From Paragordius varius (lineage: Eukaryota > Nematomorpha): a stretch of 64,000 nt of DNA. The notes under the pieces were generated by a model. That model did not search any database and was not told where the DNA came from. It worked only from the letters and a program-made list of their open reading frames with translations. How positions within the stretch are numbered: the stretch's first letter is position 1; every line of letters starts with the position of its first letter. The DNA lies in the NCBI GenBank assembly GCA_964247055.1, contig OZ176052.1, positions 11,532,001 through 11,596,000 on the forward strand. Direction: 5' to 3'. Of the stretch, positions 24,891-36,779 are shown piece by piece. Made by a program: the position numbers and the translations under genes.

Positions 24891-27235
24891 CTAACTGGCT
24901 CTGTCGAGCTTCGCTGTGACGTAGTCTCACCGATAATTATTCTTTATAAATTGCAATAAATATAGGTAATGGAGATAAAAAATAATAATAAAAAAATGTC
25001 TTTAATTATTTTTTTACGGGTTTCATAGGCTCAAATAATGTTTACTCAAAATCGACCATATTTAAACTGTCCCTTAGTATAAATTGATGTATTTTAAGAT
25101 TTCCGTTATGGTTAAAAGTTTTATTTTGAAATTGTGTTGATACAGCTGGGATCAAGGGATATAAAAAGTAAATCATTTGTGGTCCCTTTATAAAGGAAAG
25201 AATGATATTACATAATTCCCCAGAAATGTGTTTAACTGAACTCGTATGGCCTTTTAAGTTATTAGCTCCAAAATTACGCTATTTTCGTATGGCGTCTCAG
25301 TTTTTAACCGGTAGACCCCTATCCATAGATCTATATGGAAAAAGTGCCGAGTTAAATTTGCCTTTATATGGCAAATATTTGGAATTCTCTCTGATACCAT
25401 CATAGGTTATTCGAAAAAATACTTCTAAATAATCGTTATATGATGGCGTATTTTTAAGGCATAAAGCTCCCGAATTAACGGCTTATAAAAAACCCCCTGA
25501 TTTTTATTACCTAGTTACGCGTAATATTTCAAGCTTTTAATGAGTTCCTATGGCTTAATAAATTCTGAAAATTATCCAAAACAACACAATTTCTATATAG
25601 TGGCGCAGTTTTTGTGGGTAGTCCCTAACCCAGGGGCAGGTATAAAAAAGCGTTGGGCAAAATTTTTGCCTTTACATGGGTATCTGGAATTATCATGGAT
25701 TCCATATGTTCCTATTAGACTCGTAGGTTTGCTAAAATTTGGCTCCAAAGGCTTGCTGTAACGTAATGGTGACGCAGTTTTACGCGGGTAGTTCCCTAAC
25801 CAGGCGGCTCGATTAAAATTGCCTTAATTCGGGTAATACCTGGAATCATGATTCATTCCATATGCTCTCGTTGTATTTTCGAAAAATTGCCTCAAAACCA
25901 AAAAGTCATTCTATGGTGGCGCATTTTTCAGGGCAAGGGTCTAGGTCTAATAAAACCGCTTTACTTAAATTTTTGCCTTTTTACGGATAATATTTCAAAC
26001 CCCTATTAAACCCATATGACCTGATAAGTTTTCTAAAATTTACCTCCACAATATGGCGGCGCAGTTGTTGGCGACCAGCCCCCTTTCCAGATGCCAATAT
26101 AAAAAGGACGTTCGATAAAAAATTTTGCCTTTATAGGGGAATAACCTCGAATCATCATTCATTCCTTATGTTTTTAATAGTTTTTGGAAGAATGGCTTCA
26201 GAAAAAAATAATTGTTCAATGATAGCCATTTTTAGGGCCTAAAGGGCGGAATTAACAGCTAAATTTAAAAAACCGTTCGACTTAAAATTTTGCATTTTTA
26301 CGGGTAATATTTCAAGTCCTTATTGAGCTCATATGGCCTGTAGGTTTTGTGAAAATGATCTCCTAAATAACGGAATTTCGATATGGTGGCGCAGTTTTAG
26401 GCGGGTAGTCCCTAAGAGGCTCATACAAAAAAGCGCTTGATGAAAATTTTTGCCTTTTACGGATATCTGGAATCATGATTGATTCCATATGCTCGCATTA
26501 GTTTTTGGAAAAATTGCCTCAAAACAATAAAATCATTCTATGGTTACGCATATTTTAAGGGTGTGAAGGGCCTAATTAACGGTTATTTTTAAAAGAATGT
26601 ACGACATAAATTTTTGCCTTGTTACGGGTAATATTTTAAGCACCTATTTAATTCCTATGGCCTGATAGGTTTTCTGAAATTTAGCCCCAAATGCAGGCTA
26701 TTTCGATATGATGGAGCAGTTTTTAGCGGGTATCTCCTTACCCGCCAGCCAATATAAAAAAACGCACGGCTAAAATTTTTGTCTTATAACAGGGAATATC
26801 TGGAATCCTCATTAATTTTTACGGTCTCATACCCTGGGCGAAAAATAAATTCAAAAAATTATTTTTGTGGACTTTGTTTTTTTGAAAAAAATGGCATTTT
26901 ACGGAGGAAGCGGGTAAAAAGAGGACCTAAATTAAAAAAGCGAGCCGACTATGTTTGGCGCAATCGAAAATAAGTAAAAAAAATCATATATCGAATGGTC
27001 CAACACGTTTCGGAAAATTGTCTCAACATTATTTTTGTGGACTTCTGTTTTCAAAAAAAACCGTTTTTTACACGGGGTGGGCCCGAACTGAGGACCTAAT
27101 TCAAAAAAGGGCGAAGCTATTGTCGGGGCATTCATTAATGATTATAATTTTATTTTTTCGTTTGGATTTGAATGGGTCTACTGGTTTTCCGGAAACAGAC
27201 AAAGCCACCACTTACCATTTTTATAAATATATATA
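24891..27235 (-). mobile_element. Helitron-like element with degenerate tandem array (copy A)
   Basis: On the minus strand the 3' end reads GAAGCTCGACAGAGCCAGTTAG followed by host T. This is a hairpin region and then TTAG, a one-base variant of the Helitron CTRR end. The 5' end is TATATATATTTATAAAAATG, matching the Helitron at 31786-32861. There is no inverted repeat and no target duplication, and copy B has the empty site near 54040. Inside, roughly 25270-26970 is a degenerate array of about eleven 140-171-bp monomers of two alternating types, each marked by TGGCGCAGTTTT or GGCGTATTTTTAAGG-like starts. No Rep/helicase frame; the small frames at 25202-27260 are repeat translations. Confidence 0.75.
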
Positions 27236-27331
27236 TTATAAAATTTATTACATTGAATGAATAAATCTAAATGTATTAGAAAATTAATCTATAATGATGC
27301 TGGTATTCATATACAAGTTGTGAGAACTATA

Positions 27332-28814
27332 CACTGCTCAACAAGGTTATGCATCACCCCATTTTTTGCATTTTCTGTTACCAAATGACGTGCAAAGGCC
27401 TTTTTTAAATTAAATACAAAATTAAAAATTAAATTTTAAAAGATCATATTGGCGGCCTCAATTTTTGTTCTTTACTCCACGTGTACATATATTTAAATAT
27501 TTAAACGAGCAAGTTGATACAAATGGTATTCTTGAGCCAAGTATTTTCATTTAAATTTTAGAACAAAAATGCAAATATGATCCAAATATATCAGCCGCAG
27601 TATACGATACTACAGAAGATTTTTTTTATTAACGAAGACTCTGCGAAAAATGTTATTGATGATCCATATACTAAAATTTTGTCTAAAAATGCCGTCGATC
27701 TTTATATTAAAATAAAAACTGCCTAAAATCGTTGCTGAAGGTTTGTTATCTCTTTTGCACGAGCAATACTTCTTATTGAGCGAGCCTGTTATTCGACATA
27801 GAACTAGACATTATACAATAAATAAATATTCATTTTATTAAATATATTTAAAAAATTCTATGTATTAAATAAAAGAGGATACGAAACTTTAAGAATATGG
27901 TATCAAAATTAATTAAAAGCTAGGATCCAAAGTATTGATAATCAAAAATATTTAAAATCTAAAAGGGCTAATGTATGGTGTGGTGTCCGGGCGGCTTGCA
28001 CAAGCTCTGCAGAATTCTCCAAGCAATCCTATAATTATGCCAAATATGGCAAAAGGTATACAATGAGATAGCCCGGTAGGAGAGAAGACCTGCATATAAA
28101 AAAACATAGTTAACTTCAGCAAAATCCAGGGAAATTGACATGTCAAATTAACCAATTCACAGAATAGAGTCAGACAAATGCCACCATTAAATCAGAAAAG
28201 AAGATTAGATAACTACAAGTGGCCCTATTGTAGTTCATAAAATTATGGTAGGATATTCATCATCTAGTTAATAGAAGTGGCTGCCCAACACCCATCTGAA
28301 ATTCAAATTATACTGCATCCAATCATTTTTAAAATAATTAATATCCACTAGGTATAAATAACAAGGTCTTTTTAAGATTCTACTGAAGAGAAAAACTCTA
28401 ATAAGTAATAAAAATAACCAAAACTAACAAAACAAATATAGCCTTTCTGAAAGCCAAAGTTTAAACCACAAAATGCCTATTTTAGTATTTTTTAATATAG
28501 ATTTATACGTGTTTAAAATTAGGTTTAAAAAAATAAATTTTAACGTCTATACCCGTACTATTTTTTCTCACTGATATTTAAATGACATAATATATGCAAA
28601 AAAATTTTTAACGCTCTATTTAAGGATATTTATAATATAATAACTTTTATTGATTTTCTCTCGATTTTCTCTTGTTGAAAATAAGAAAAACCCTTAATAT
28701 CTCAAAATTCTGATTGTGGAAATCAAATTATTTCAGATTCGGGTTTAAAAAACTATAATTAGTCAAAATTTTAATTTTGAGTGATGGTGCTCGAAAAAGT
28801 CCAAATTCGACTAT
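27332..28814. mobile_element. TIR element T1, copy 1
   Basis: Begins CACTGCTCAACAAGG and ends AATTCGACTAT. The better preserved copy at 60214-61634 ends TTTGTCGACTAGTG, giving imperfect inverted ends. Copy B of the duplication shows the uninterrupted site (GAGAACTATAATAGATTTG at about 54137). TA flanks the ends, so a TA target is possible. Both copies share a minus-strand fragment with the peptide LTCQFPWILL and VFSPTGLS, broken differently in each, so there may once have been a gene. Confidence 0.6.
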
Positions 28815-28929
28815 TATATAAAATATATCCTAAGTTATCTGCCATCAACTTTTCAGATATGCAGTTGATATGAAACTACATTGCATGATTGTCTTTTTAT
28901 CTTACATCATATTATTATTATTATTATAT

Positions 28930-30213
28930 TTAAATTATGTGAAAGCTACAGCACAATAGAATTAATCAACCAAACCTGAAAAATATTTTTAAAAATAATA
29001 CAAAACCGTCTACAAACATATGCCAACCCGAAAATCTCAATGACACGGGCAGGCTTTAGAGAAAAAAGAGGATGCCGAGACATCTTAAACATTAGATGGA
29101 TAATGGAAAAAAACTGTGAATTCCAAAATGAGCTACACCTATGTTTTGTGGATTTCTCTAAAAAGCTTTCGTACCGATCAACACGACATTCTCTGGAAGG
29201 CCCTTAAACAAATAGGAGTTTCCGATCACTTAATAAAACTAATTAAATCCATATACTCCAACTCCTACCTATCACTTAACACCGCGCATGACCCGACCTC
29301 TTGGAGTCCAATAAACATAGGTCTGCGTCAAGGCTGCATTTTATCCCCCATGTTGTTCAACATACATTTGGAATGTAACATCAGGGATCTAAATCTGCCA
29401 GGAATAAAGTAGGAGGTCACACTCTGACGACTCTCCACTACGTAGACGACACGGTTATCTTAGCAAATTCACAAACGCACCTCGAAAACAGTCTCCGAAC
29501 TTTTAATGTGTGCAAAAAATACAATCTTACATTTAACCTCACCAAAACTAAAATATTGCATATCAACTCCCCTCATTCCTATGACTCGCTTCGGATTAAT
29601 AACGAAACAATTCAAGTAGTCAACGAATACACATACCTTGGAAGCATTATCAAAAACTCAAGCTCCAGTTCCCAAGAAATAAGAAGACGCATAGCTATCG
29701 CCAAATGCGCTCTAGCCTCACACTACAAGATATGGAAATCTCATGACATAACCCTTAAAACAAACGACTAATAAACGCATTAATATTTCCTATCATGTTA
29801 TACGGATGTGAAAGCTGGACTATCAAAAGTGAAGACAGAAAAAGAATAAACGCTTTTGAAATGTTTTGCTGGAGAAAAATACTTGGTATAACATGGAAGG
29901 ACAAAATAAAGAACATCGACATCGTAAATAAAATTAACGCACAAACAACGCTTCGGGGTAAAATAATAAAACAAAAATTCGGTTACTTTGGACATATTAT
30001 TCGGGGATATTCTTTGGAAAAGGATATTATGTTAGGAAAAGTAAATGGTAAGAGAGGAAGAGGACGCAGACGTATTCGCTGGGTGACGAAATCTTATCAC
30101 TTTCCAACTGCAAAAACTATCTCAAAAAGCTCACGACAGAACCGAATGGAGTAAGTTTTCCTACAAAATCGCTAATGGTCGATAATCGACTACAAGCTCA
30201 ACAACAACAACAG
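28930..30213 (+). pseudogene. 5'-truncated LINE reverse transcriptase fragment at the duplication junction
   Basis: Broken reading frames (29010-29115, 29116-29412, 29413-29771, 29795-30154) together resemble the central and C-terminal part of a LINE reverse transcriptase. Recognisable pieces are TRAGFREKRGCRD, the GLRQGCILSPMLFN finger, the catalytic motif HYVDDTVIL, MLYGCESWTI and a C-terminal FGHIIRGYSLEKDIMLGKV. Stop codons and frame changes separate the pieces. The element ends in a (CAA)n tail directly against the first base of duplication copy B. The 5' boundary is approximate. It is not the same family as the RTE-like LINE at 42414-45824. Confidence 0.75.
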
Positions 30214-31036
30214 TTTGTAAAAAATCATCTCAAACTCTTCAATTCGGATTTCTCTAATAATTAATTGCTAAAATAATATAACTAGCTCAAAATTCAAAAT
30301 TATTTTATCAGAAAATATTAATATTAATAGATCAGTCGTTGTATTAGTTGGATTAAAAAAAAATTTTATAAAAATATTTACCATAATAAGTGCAAAATTG
30401 CCTTTTTTATAATTGAGCGAATTCCGCAATCATGCAAATATCAGACAATAATTTTTTTGCCGCCACCAATCCAAATATCTTGCAAACCACAAGGCTTATT
30501 ACGATTCATATTCATCTGCGCTGCCGAATTTTATAAAAGGCTTTGCCATATTTTTTAATTTTGTTAATATTTGGGTTTTATATTGAATAAGGGCGGAAAT
30601 ATTTTGAAATTTTATCCCAAAAATTATAAAAAACAGGTATTAAATATTTTCATACTATCCGGCCCCTGTCACATGTCGTTGGCACTTAATCGATAATTAA
30701 TCAGTAATTCAGTATACTTTTTCTGCAATAAACAGAAAAGGGTTCAGTCAAATGATTTTTATGTTTGAACTCGTTAATTGTTCGGTCATAACCATATTTA
30801 ATCTAAAAAGGTCTTGATTAAATTTTTTCTTTACAATGGCCTATAAGGGATTTATTGAATATATGCGGTATCTGCCTTGCCATAAATGCTTATCAACGTT
30901 ATCTTTATTTTTATATGGAGGAGATAACATGGGAAAATGCCGTACTCAAGGAAACGCACTCAACTAACTTTTTTTATGCATAAAATTCCTAAAATCATAT
31001 TGTATATAGATTCATAACTAAACATTGCTTTAAAGT

Positions 31037-31466
31037 TACCTTCTCCCGGTCACCACATATAGTTGGGAGACTGGACTCTCAGAAAAAGAGACAAAGAAAG
31101 GCTCATGGCTTTCGAAAGGAGCTGCTGGCGTATGCTAGGATACACCTGGAAGGATAAATTTAAGAATAATCCAACTACAGAAATAAAGCCTAAAACAAAC
31201 ATCCTGGAGATAATTCTAAAAAGAAAGTTAACATATTTTGGTCCTGTCATGCGATCGAATTCTCTAGAGAAAGATACAATGTTTGGGAAGGTAGAAGGAC
31301 AAAGGAAACGAGGCCGACCACGGATGAGGTGGTTGGATATGATAAAAGAGGAGACTAAAATGACATTGAACGTCTCAATCTAGCGGTAAAATAGAAGAAA
31401 GTGGAAAGAAATAGTGAAAACTATATCCAAAAAATCGTTTACGACTTAGGAATACCAACCAACCAG
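31037..31466 (+). pseudogene. LINE 3' fragment
   Basis: The frame 31063-31383 encodes the C-terminal end of a LINE reverse transcriptase (FERSCWRMLGYTWKDKFKN, SLEKDTMFGKVEGQRKRGRP, RMRWLDMIKEETK), related to the fragment at 29.8-30.2 kb. Compared with copy A at about 18034-18068, about 35 bp of host DNA is missing at the insertion point. Confidence 0.75.
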
Positions 31467-31785
31467 AGCCCTAACCAAAACTTTGTAGTAACCCATTTAA
31501 GATGGTCTCACAGCGCTGATAGTTTTTGGCTTTATACTGGAATAACCTAAAACAACTATGATTTTATATATTTTTGGGACTTGGCGAAATTTGCTAGTTT
31601 GTTTCACGGAATCATTTTAGGGGGAAACGGATGAATTCAAGGGTAATTTTAATAAGTGGCCGACTATGTTCGGCGCAATCAAACATAAAATAAATATTAT
31701 TAAATTTGAATGATCCTATACCTTTTCCGGAAAATTGACTTAAATTTAACATTCTCTATATAAAAATATGGATATTTATTTTATA

Positions 31786-32861
31786 CTAGCGTAAATCTCG
31801 TGCTGCTACGCAGCCCGAGGAAGTCCTTTGGACTTCTGGGGGGGGGGGGGGGGGGGTTATTTGAAAGGGACAATAAATTGATCTACATATGTGGATTATT
31901 TCGAAACATTATTTAATAGCTATTCTCATAGGAATCTTAAAACGGTGCTTCATACTAATTTATTGCTTACTTGGGGTAAAAATAGATTTAAAAAATTATT
32001 TTTGTGGACTTTGTTTTTTGAAAAAAATGGCATTTAACAGGGGTAGCGGGTAAAAAGAGGGCCTAAATCAAAAAAGTGAGTCGACTATGTTCAGCGCGAT
32101 CAAAAATAAGTAAACAAAAATCATATTTGAAATTGAATGGTATAACACGTTCTCCAAAAAATTGACTTAACCCATTTTTCACACGGGGTGGGCCCGAACT
32201 GGGGACCTAATTCCAAAAAAGGGCAAAGCTATTGTCGGGGCACTCATTAATGATTATATTTTTTTGATGTTTGGATTTGAATGGGTCTACCGGTTTTCCG
32301 GAAACAGATCACAAAGTTACATGAGAAATCAGTTTTTCGCGGGTAGCTCCTTACCCAGCAGCTATCATCAAAAAAACGCTTGGCGAAAATTTTTCCCTTT
32401 TAACAGGGAATACGTGGAATCCATATTGAAATTTTACGGTCTCATACCTTGGTCGAAAAATAGATTTAAAAAAATATTTTTGTGGACTTTGTTTTTTGAA
32501 AAAGGTGGCATTTTACGGGGGGAGCGGGTAAAAAGAGGGCCTAAATCAAAAAAGTGACTCGACTATGTTTGGCGCAATCGAAAATAACTAAATAAAAATC
32601 ATATTTAAAATTGAATGGTCCAACACGTTCTCCGGAAAATTGTCTCAAAGACACGATTTTTGTGGACTTTCGTTTTCAAAAAAAAACCGTTTTCACACGG
32701 GGTGGGCCCGAACTGGGGGCCTATTTCAAAAAAAGGGCGAAGCTATTGTCGGGGCATTCATTAATGATTATATTTTTTCAATGTTTGGATTTGAATGGGT
32801 CTACCGGTTTTCCTGTACCAGATCACAAAGCCAGCATTTTCCATTTTTATAAATATATAGA
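31786..32861 (-). mobile_element. Helitron-like element (copy B) with canonical ends
   Basis: On the minus strand it begins TCTATATATTTATAAAAATG after host A. It ends with hairpin GCTGC-GTA-GCAGC, then CACGAGATTTACG and CTAG before host T. These are the classical Helitron termini with A/T insertion. Copy A supplies the empty site TATTTTATTTTTCTTAC at about 18386. Inside are two copies of a unit of about 490 bp, carrying GACTATGTT(C/T)GGCGCAATC and CACGGGGTGGGCCCGAACTG, and a G-run at 31841-31857. It is non-autonomous with no helicase, and related to 24891-27235. Confidence 0.85.
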
Positions 32862-32876
32862 TTTCATACTTTATAG

Positions 32877-34860
32877 CAGTGGTCACCAAAAAAATTTGAC
32901 GGGTCAAATAAAATATATTGTTTTATCTAGGGCCATGAACCTTATAATGGCAAATATTCCATAGCTATTTGACACATATGCACATATACTCTAAATCAAA
33001 TGAATCTATTAAAAAATTAAAATATTTTGATAACAACATTTTACTAACTAATATTTTTTGACAATTTCGGTTTCATGACGGGCCAAGCTTAATATACGTC
33101 GTGCATATGATCATCGGTTAAGCGATTTCTATATGTATTCTTGGCATACTTCATTTTTGAATATGCCGTCTCACACGTCTAAGTTGAGGGAAAAACAGTT
33201 AGGATAACTTGAGAACATTTTTTATATTTCCATATTTATTTGGCACATCTTGCCAAAACTCTAAATATCTTTCTTCTCTACGATTCTCCTTGAATATAGC
33301 CTCCAAATTGAAATCATTTTTAAAATCTACGAAGTCTTCAATGATATGCGCCTGATAAACCGAAATGCTCAAGTTGCTTAACATTGGATATATCCATATG
33401 CCATGGATATACGAGTTTTAGACAATTTTTAATATTTCTTAATTCTTGAAATCTAAATTTCATTTCTTTAGATAAAAATGTTGAATGATTGTCTATAATT
33501 AAAATAATCTTCGCGGTTAATTCCATATTTTCTTCATGAATCGTTTTAAGTGTTGGAATATATAGGAGTGTTTTATTAATAAAATCTTGTTTATTTTTTA
33601 TTAATTTTTCTTCAAAAGCAATATATGATTAGCAGATTGGGTTATTATTTTGCTCACTTGAAGACTTGAATTAAAAATAATAAGTTTAAAATTAATGTCG
33701 CAAAGGTAGGCTAATAAAGCACACCATTTGTCACTATTAATTTCCTCATCGGACTTTCTGTTATCTTTTATAAATAATAGAATTTCATGTCTTAAAACAA
33801 AAAATCTATTTAATACTTAATTTAGCCATCTCACAGCGGTGTACATAATCAAACTCACTGTGGATATCTTTCAGAAGGTGTTTGAATTTACGGCGGATGA
33901 ATTCTCTGCCACGGATGTGGTTAACTTTATCCACAACCGTTTAATTACTGAATTGAGTGATTCATCTTTTACACGTGAAACCAAGTTTTGCTGATGAATA
34001 AAGCAATTTCGCAAATTATATTTATTTTTTAAAGAGGAATAAATTTTTTGTTTATTCCAATCATAGAGGCACAGCCATCTGTGCAGATCGAAACCAATTT
34101 TTCATAGATATACCATTATTATCAAAAAAATTGCTAATTATTTCGAGAAAATCACTTCATTTCGTGGTATTATTCATTGGTAAAAATTTTAAATATTCCT
34201 GTTAGATTATATTGTCGTTAAAAAATCTCACGAAGAGCGCATATAGATATGTCTTTCAATATTGTATTATAATTATGTAAGGCAGGTAATAATATTTTTA
34301 TTTTAGGGCAAAGAATTTTTCTGACCATTCTTTTTTAAGATTTTTATCGGATAATTTACGTTTTTAGCATCAGATGTCATCCTTTGAATTTATGTTTAAC
34401 TATGTAAATTTTTTCAAAAAAATAGGAATATAATTTGAATTATGCTATAAAAAACAGGTCGAAATTTAATGATGTTGATATATTTTATGGAAATGATTTA
34501 TAAAAAATGGCAGGATAGCAATGAATAGAATATGTATTGGGTGAAAGGATAGCTTAAATACAAAAAAAAGGAATGCAAAAAAATTTTAAATAGAAAAGAA
34601 AATAGAATACAGAAACAACGAGTGCCAAAATTTTGAAATCCTTTTAATGGAGATAATTCTAGATTCAAATTGGGTGAAAAATAAAAATTACCAAAAAATC
34701 TAAAGAAAATAAATTAATATTAAAATAAGCAAAAATTCGTTTGTGTATATTAAAAATTCATCAATAAAAAAATAATTTAAGTATCAATATGGTTATAGGG
34801 CAATTTTAAAGCACTCTTAGGGTCGCATGCGGCCCGCGGGCCGCGGGTTGAGTATCACTG
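32877..34860 (-). mobile_element. hAT transposon with decayed transposase
   Basis: Ends CAGTGGTCACCAA and TTGAGTATCACTG, with near-identical 8-bp flanks CTTTATAG (32869-32876) and ATTTATAG (34861-34868). The target CTTTATAGGG is intact in copy A near 18400. Minus-strand fragments resemble hAT transposases of the GTF2IRD2/SCAND3-like type: LVSICTDGCASMIG near 34060-34110, then VVDKVNHIRGREFIRRKFKH near 33870-33935 and EMKFRFQELRNIKNCLKLVY near 33410-33470. Frameshifts and stops show it is dead. Confidence 0.82.
33199..34110 (-). pseudogene. hAT transposase remnant
   Basis: Pieces of one transposase in changing frames: a catalytic-core-like TDGCASM segment, the FIRRKFKHLLKDIHSEF segment, then two short frames (33338-33526 and 33199-33384) with KEMKFRFQELRNIKN and YLEFWQDVPNKYGNI. 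The typical hAT C-terminal dimerisation region was not found, because the sequence breaks down before it. Confidence 0.65.
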
Positions 34861-34919
34861 ATTTATAGGGTATCGACGATATTTGGATTACTAGTCTTTT
34901 ATATTATTTTAGTGTAAAG

Positions 34920-36001
34920 CAGGGTTTCTTAAACTATAAGTCGTTGGGGTGGCGTAGCAAAATTATGGGGTCGCGAGTGATAAAATTACAATTAAACAAA
35001 AAATGTTTTTTTAACTTGTAAAATTATTGTAAAGAAAAATAATAATCATCGTAGATAAATATATCATAATTTCTGGTTCGGAAAGACTGTTTATACCAGA
35101 ATTTCTTTTGTGATCATCATATTATCTTGTATAAATTTACTATGAATCAGTAAATGTTATTAATTCAAACGTAAAATTGAAAGTTCTATTAAAAAATCAG
35201 CATTTGGAAAAGTAGGGTCAAAAAAAATTCGTTCTAAATGTTTTCCAGTGTCGACAATTTTGGAATTGAGAAAATTCATTGCAAAACTTTTATTGCAAAA
35301 ACCATTGTAGATCACTTAAAAGCGCTAGAAATACAGTTCCGGACATATTTTATATTAAATATTGATTTACAAAAAATAGTTTGGATTCAAAAGCATTGGA
35401 TTGGCTTAAGTGAGATCGATCATCTGCCACTTAAAGCTCAAGAAGAATTTGGTGAGCTTTCGTCCTTGGTTGAATTCTGGATCGGAACTAGAACTGAATT
35501 TTCCACAATCGCCGATATGGCGTTAAATGTACTTCTGCCATTCAACACCACATATTTATGTGAAGTTACTTTCTCAGCTTTAACACACATTATCGTTTAG
35601 CGATAAAAAATGTTAAAGAGGTCTTACGTCCAGCAGTTTCAAACATTACACCAAGATTTGATTTGTTATGCAATAAAAAAACAGGCACATCTATCTCATT
35701 AAATTTTTAACCTAAACTTAAATTTAGTATTTAATACTAAACTACTTGGATATATTTGAGAAAATTAAGACTCTCAGAATTCACTTTTGTTTTTGAAACT
35801 ATAATAAAAACATTTCTATAACATTTCAAAATTCAATTTAGATTATTATAGTTTCAAAACGAATTTTAAATTTTATATATTCATATGCATGTGTATATTG
35901 TTACCTAATAAATATATCATTAAAAATTATCAATTTATATTTCTTTTATATTTATTAATCATAAATGGGGTCGCTAATTACTAAAAGTTTAAGAAGCCCT
36001 G
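34920..36001 (+). mobile_element. hAT transposon, internally deleted, with perfect 8-bp duplication
   Basis: Inverted ends CAGGGTTTCTTAAACT and AGTTTAAGAAGCCCTG are flanked by identical GTGTAAAG (34912-34919 and 36002-36009). The unduplicated site is readable in copy A near 18448. It is 1082 bp and keeps only the C-terminal part of a transposase (35238-35600). Confidence 0.9.
35238..35600 (+). pseudogene. hAT transposase C-terminal fragment (ZBED5/FAM200-like)
   Basis: A 120-residue open frame ending in the hAT dimerisation region: ADMALNVLLPFNTTYLCEVT then FSALTHI. This corresponds to the ALKxLLPFxTTYLCExxFSA motif of ZBED5/FAM200-type domesticated and free hAT transposases. The DNA-binding and catalytic N-terminal regions are absent. 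The stop at 35598 interrupts a continuing similarity (KNVKEVLRPAVSN in another frame). Confidence 0.75.
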
Positions 36002-36411
36002 GTGTAAAGAGAAAATGGTGCTTAAAACTTACGATCAATCACAAGCACTGTGCAGTTTAATACTGTAAAAAATCTACCATCACCCTTTCATTTAAATTAA
36101 GGTCAACTTTAAAGCAATTTTTAAAGTTATGAGATCACTGGACTATAATAGAGATAAAAATTGATTTCTTATAAGGCCTTAAGGTTTGGCCCTATCCCGA
36201 AAATAAGTTAAAATCGTTATTAAAAATTGCGTTTTGTCGAAAGAAATTCCCAAAATAGAATATTTTTATAAAATTATGTTCCTAGTACTTTATTTAGGTT
36301 TCAAAAATCGTGAATGCTTTTTATTCCCTCAAGTTTTGACTCAGAAATACAATCAAGATTTTGTGCATCTTTCAGGAAAATGTTTGGAATCGATTGATGT
36401 GTTTAACTTTC

Positions 36412-36739
36412 TGTTATGTTTAATAACTTAATTGTTTTTGTTAACTTAACTCAATTGATCTTAATTGGTTACCTTATGAAAATATAATATTATCGTTTCT
36501 TACCTTTGTGCATAATACACCTTTGTCCTTGTTACGCTAAAAATGTATATTATCTTGGTTGTGAATCCTTTCACCTAAATACTGTAATTGAACCTTATGC
36601 AAATATATAACTTGGTTGTGAATTTCATCTAAATATTGAAATATTTAATTTTATGCAAAAATGCAACCTCGCTCTAAAACTATATATAATGGAATATAAT
36701 TTTTTATGAGATAATAAATTCCTTTTCTCGCTTATTACA
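36412..36739 (+). repeat. 5' LTR of Ty3/gypsy element
   Basis: 328 bp from TGTTATG to TTACA, nearly identical to 40713-41041. It holds a TATA-like ACTATATATAATGG (about 36680-36695) and a polyadenylation-type ATAATAAATT (about 36712). A primer-binding site starts TGGCGCGGTCAATTT at 36741. Confidence 0.93.
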
Positions 36740-36779
36740 TTGGCGCGGTCAATTTTTTTATTGCGCGGTATTCATTATT

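Larger units (their letters stand above)
17206..28870. repeat. tandem segmental duplication, copy A
   Basis: From GTAAAAAATCATCTCAAACT at about 17212 this copy matches copy B (30214 onwards) in the same orientation. Matches run through the LRR receptor gene and its flanks to CTAAGTTATCTGCCATCAAC near 28830-28850 (B: 54156-54175). Copy A is interrupted by insertions absent from B: a small hAT MITE (24209-24477), a Helitron (24891-27235) and a TIR element (27332-28814). Outer boundaries are approximate. Confidence 0.88.

Noticed and set aside
25202-27260. series of small plus-strand frames (25202, 25540, 26779, 26955)
   Set aside because: They are translations of the degenerate tandem repeats in the Helitron, not conserved between monomers as protein.
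31786-31860. hammerhead ribozyme at the hairpin-rich end of the Helitron
   Set aside because: No CUGANGA...GAAA core is present. The hairpin fits the Helitron 3' end instead.
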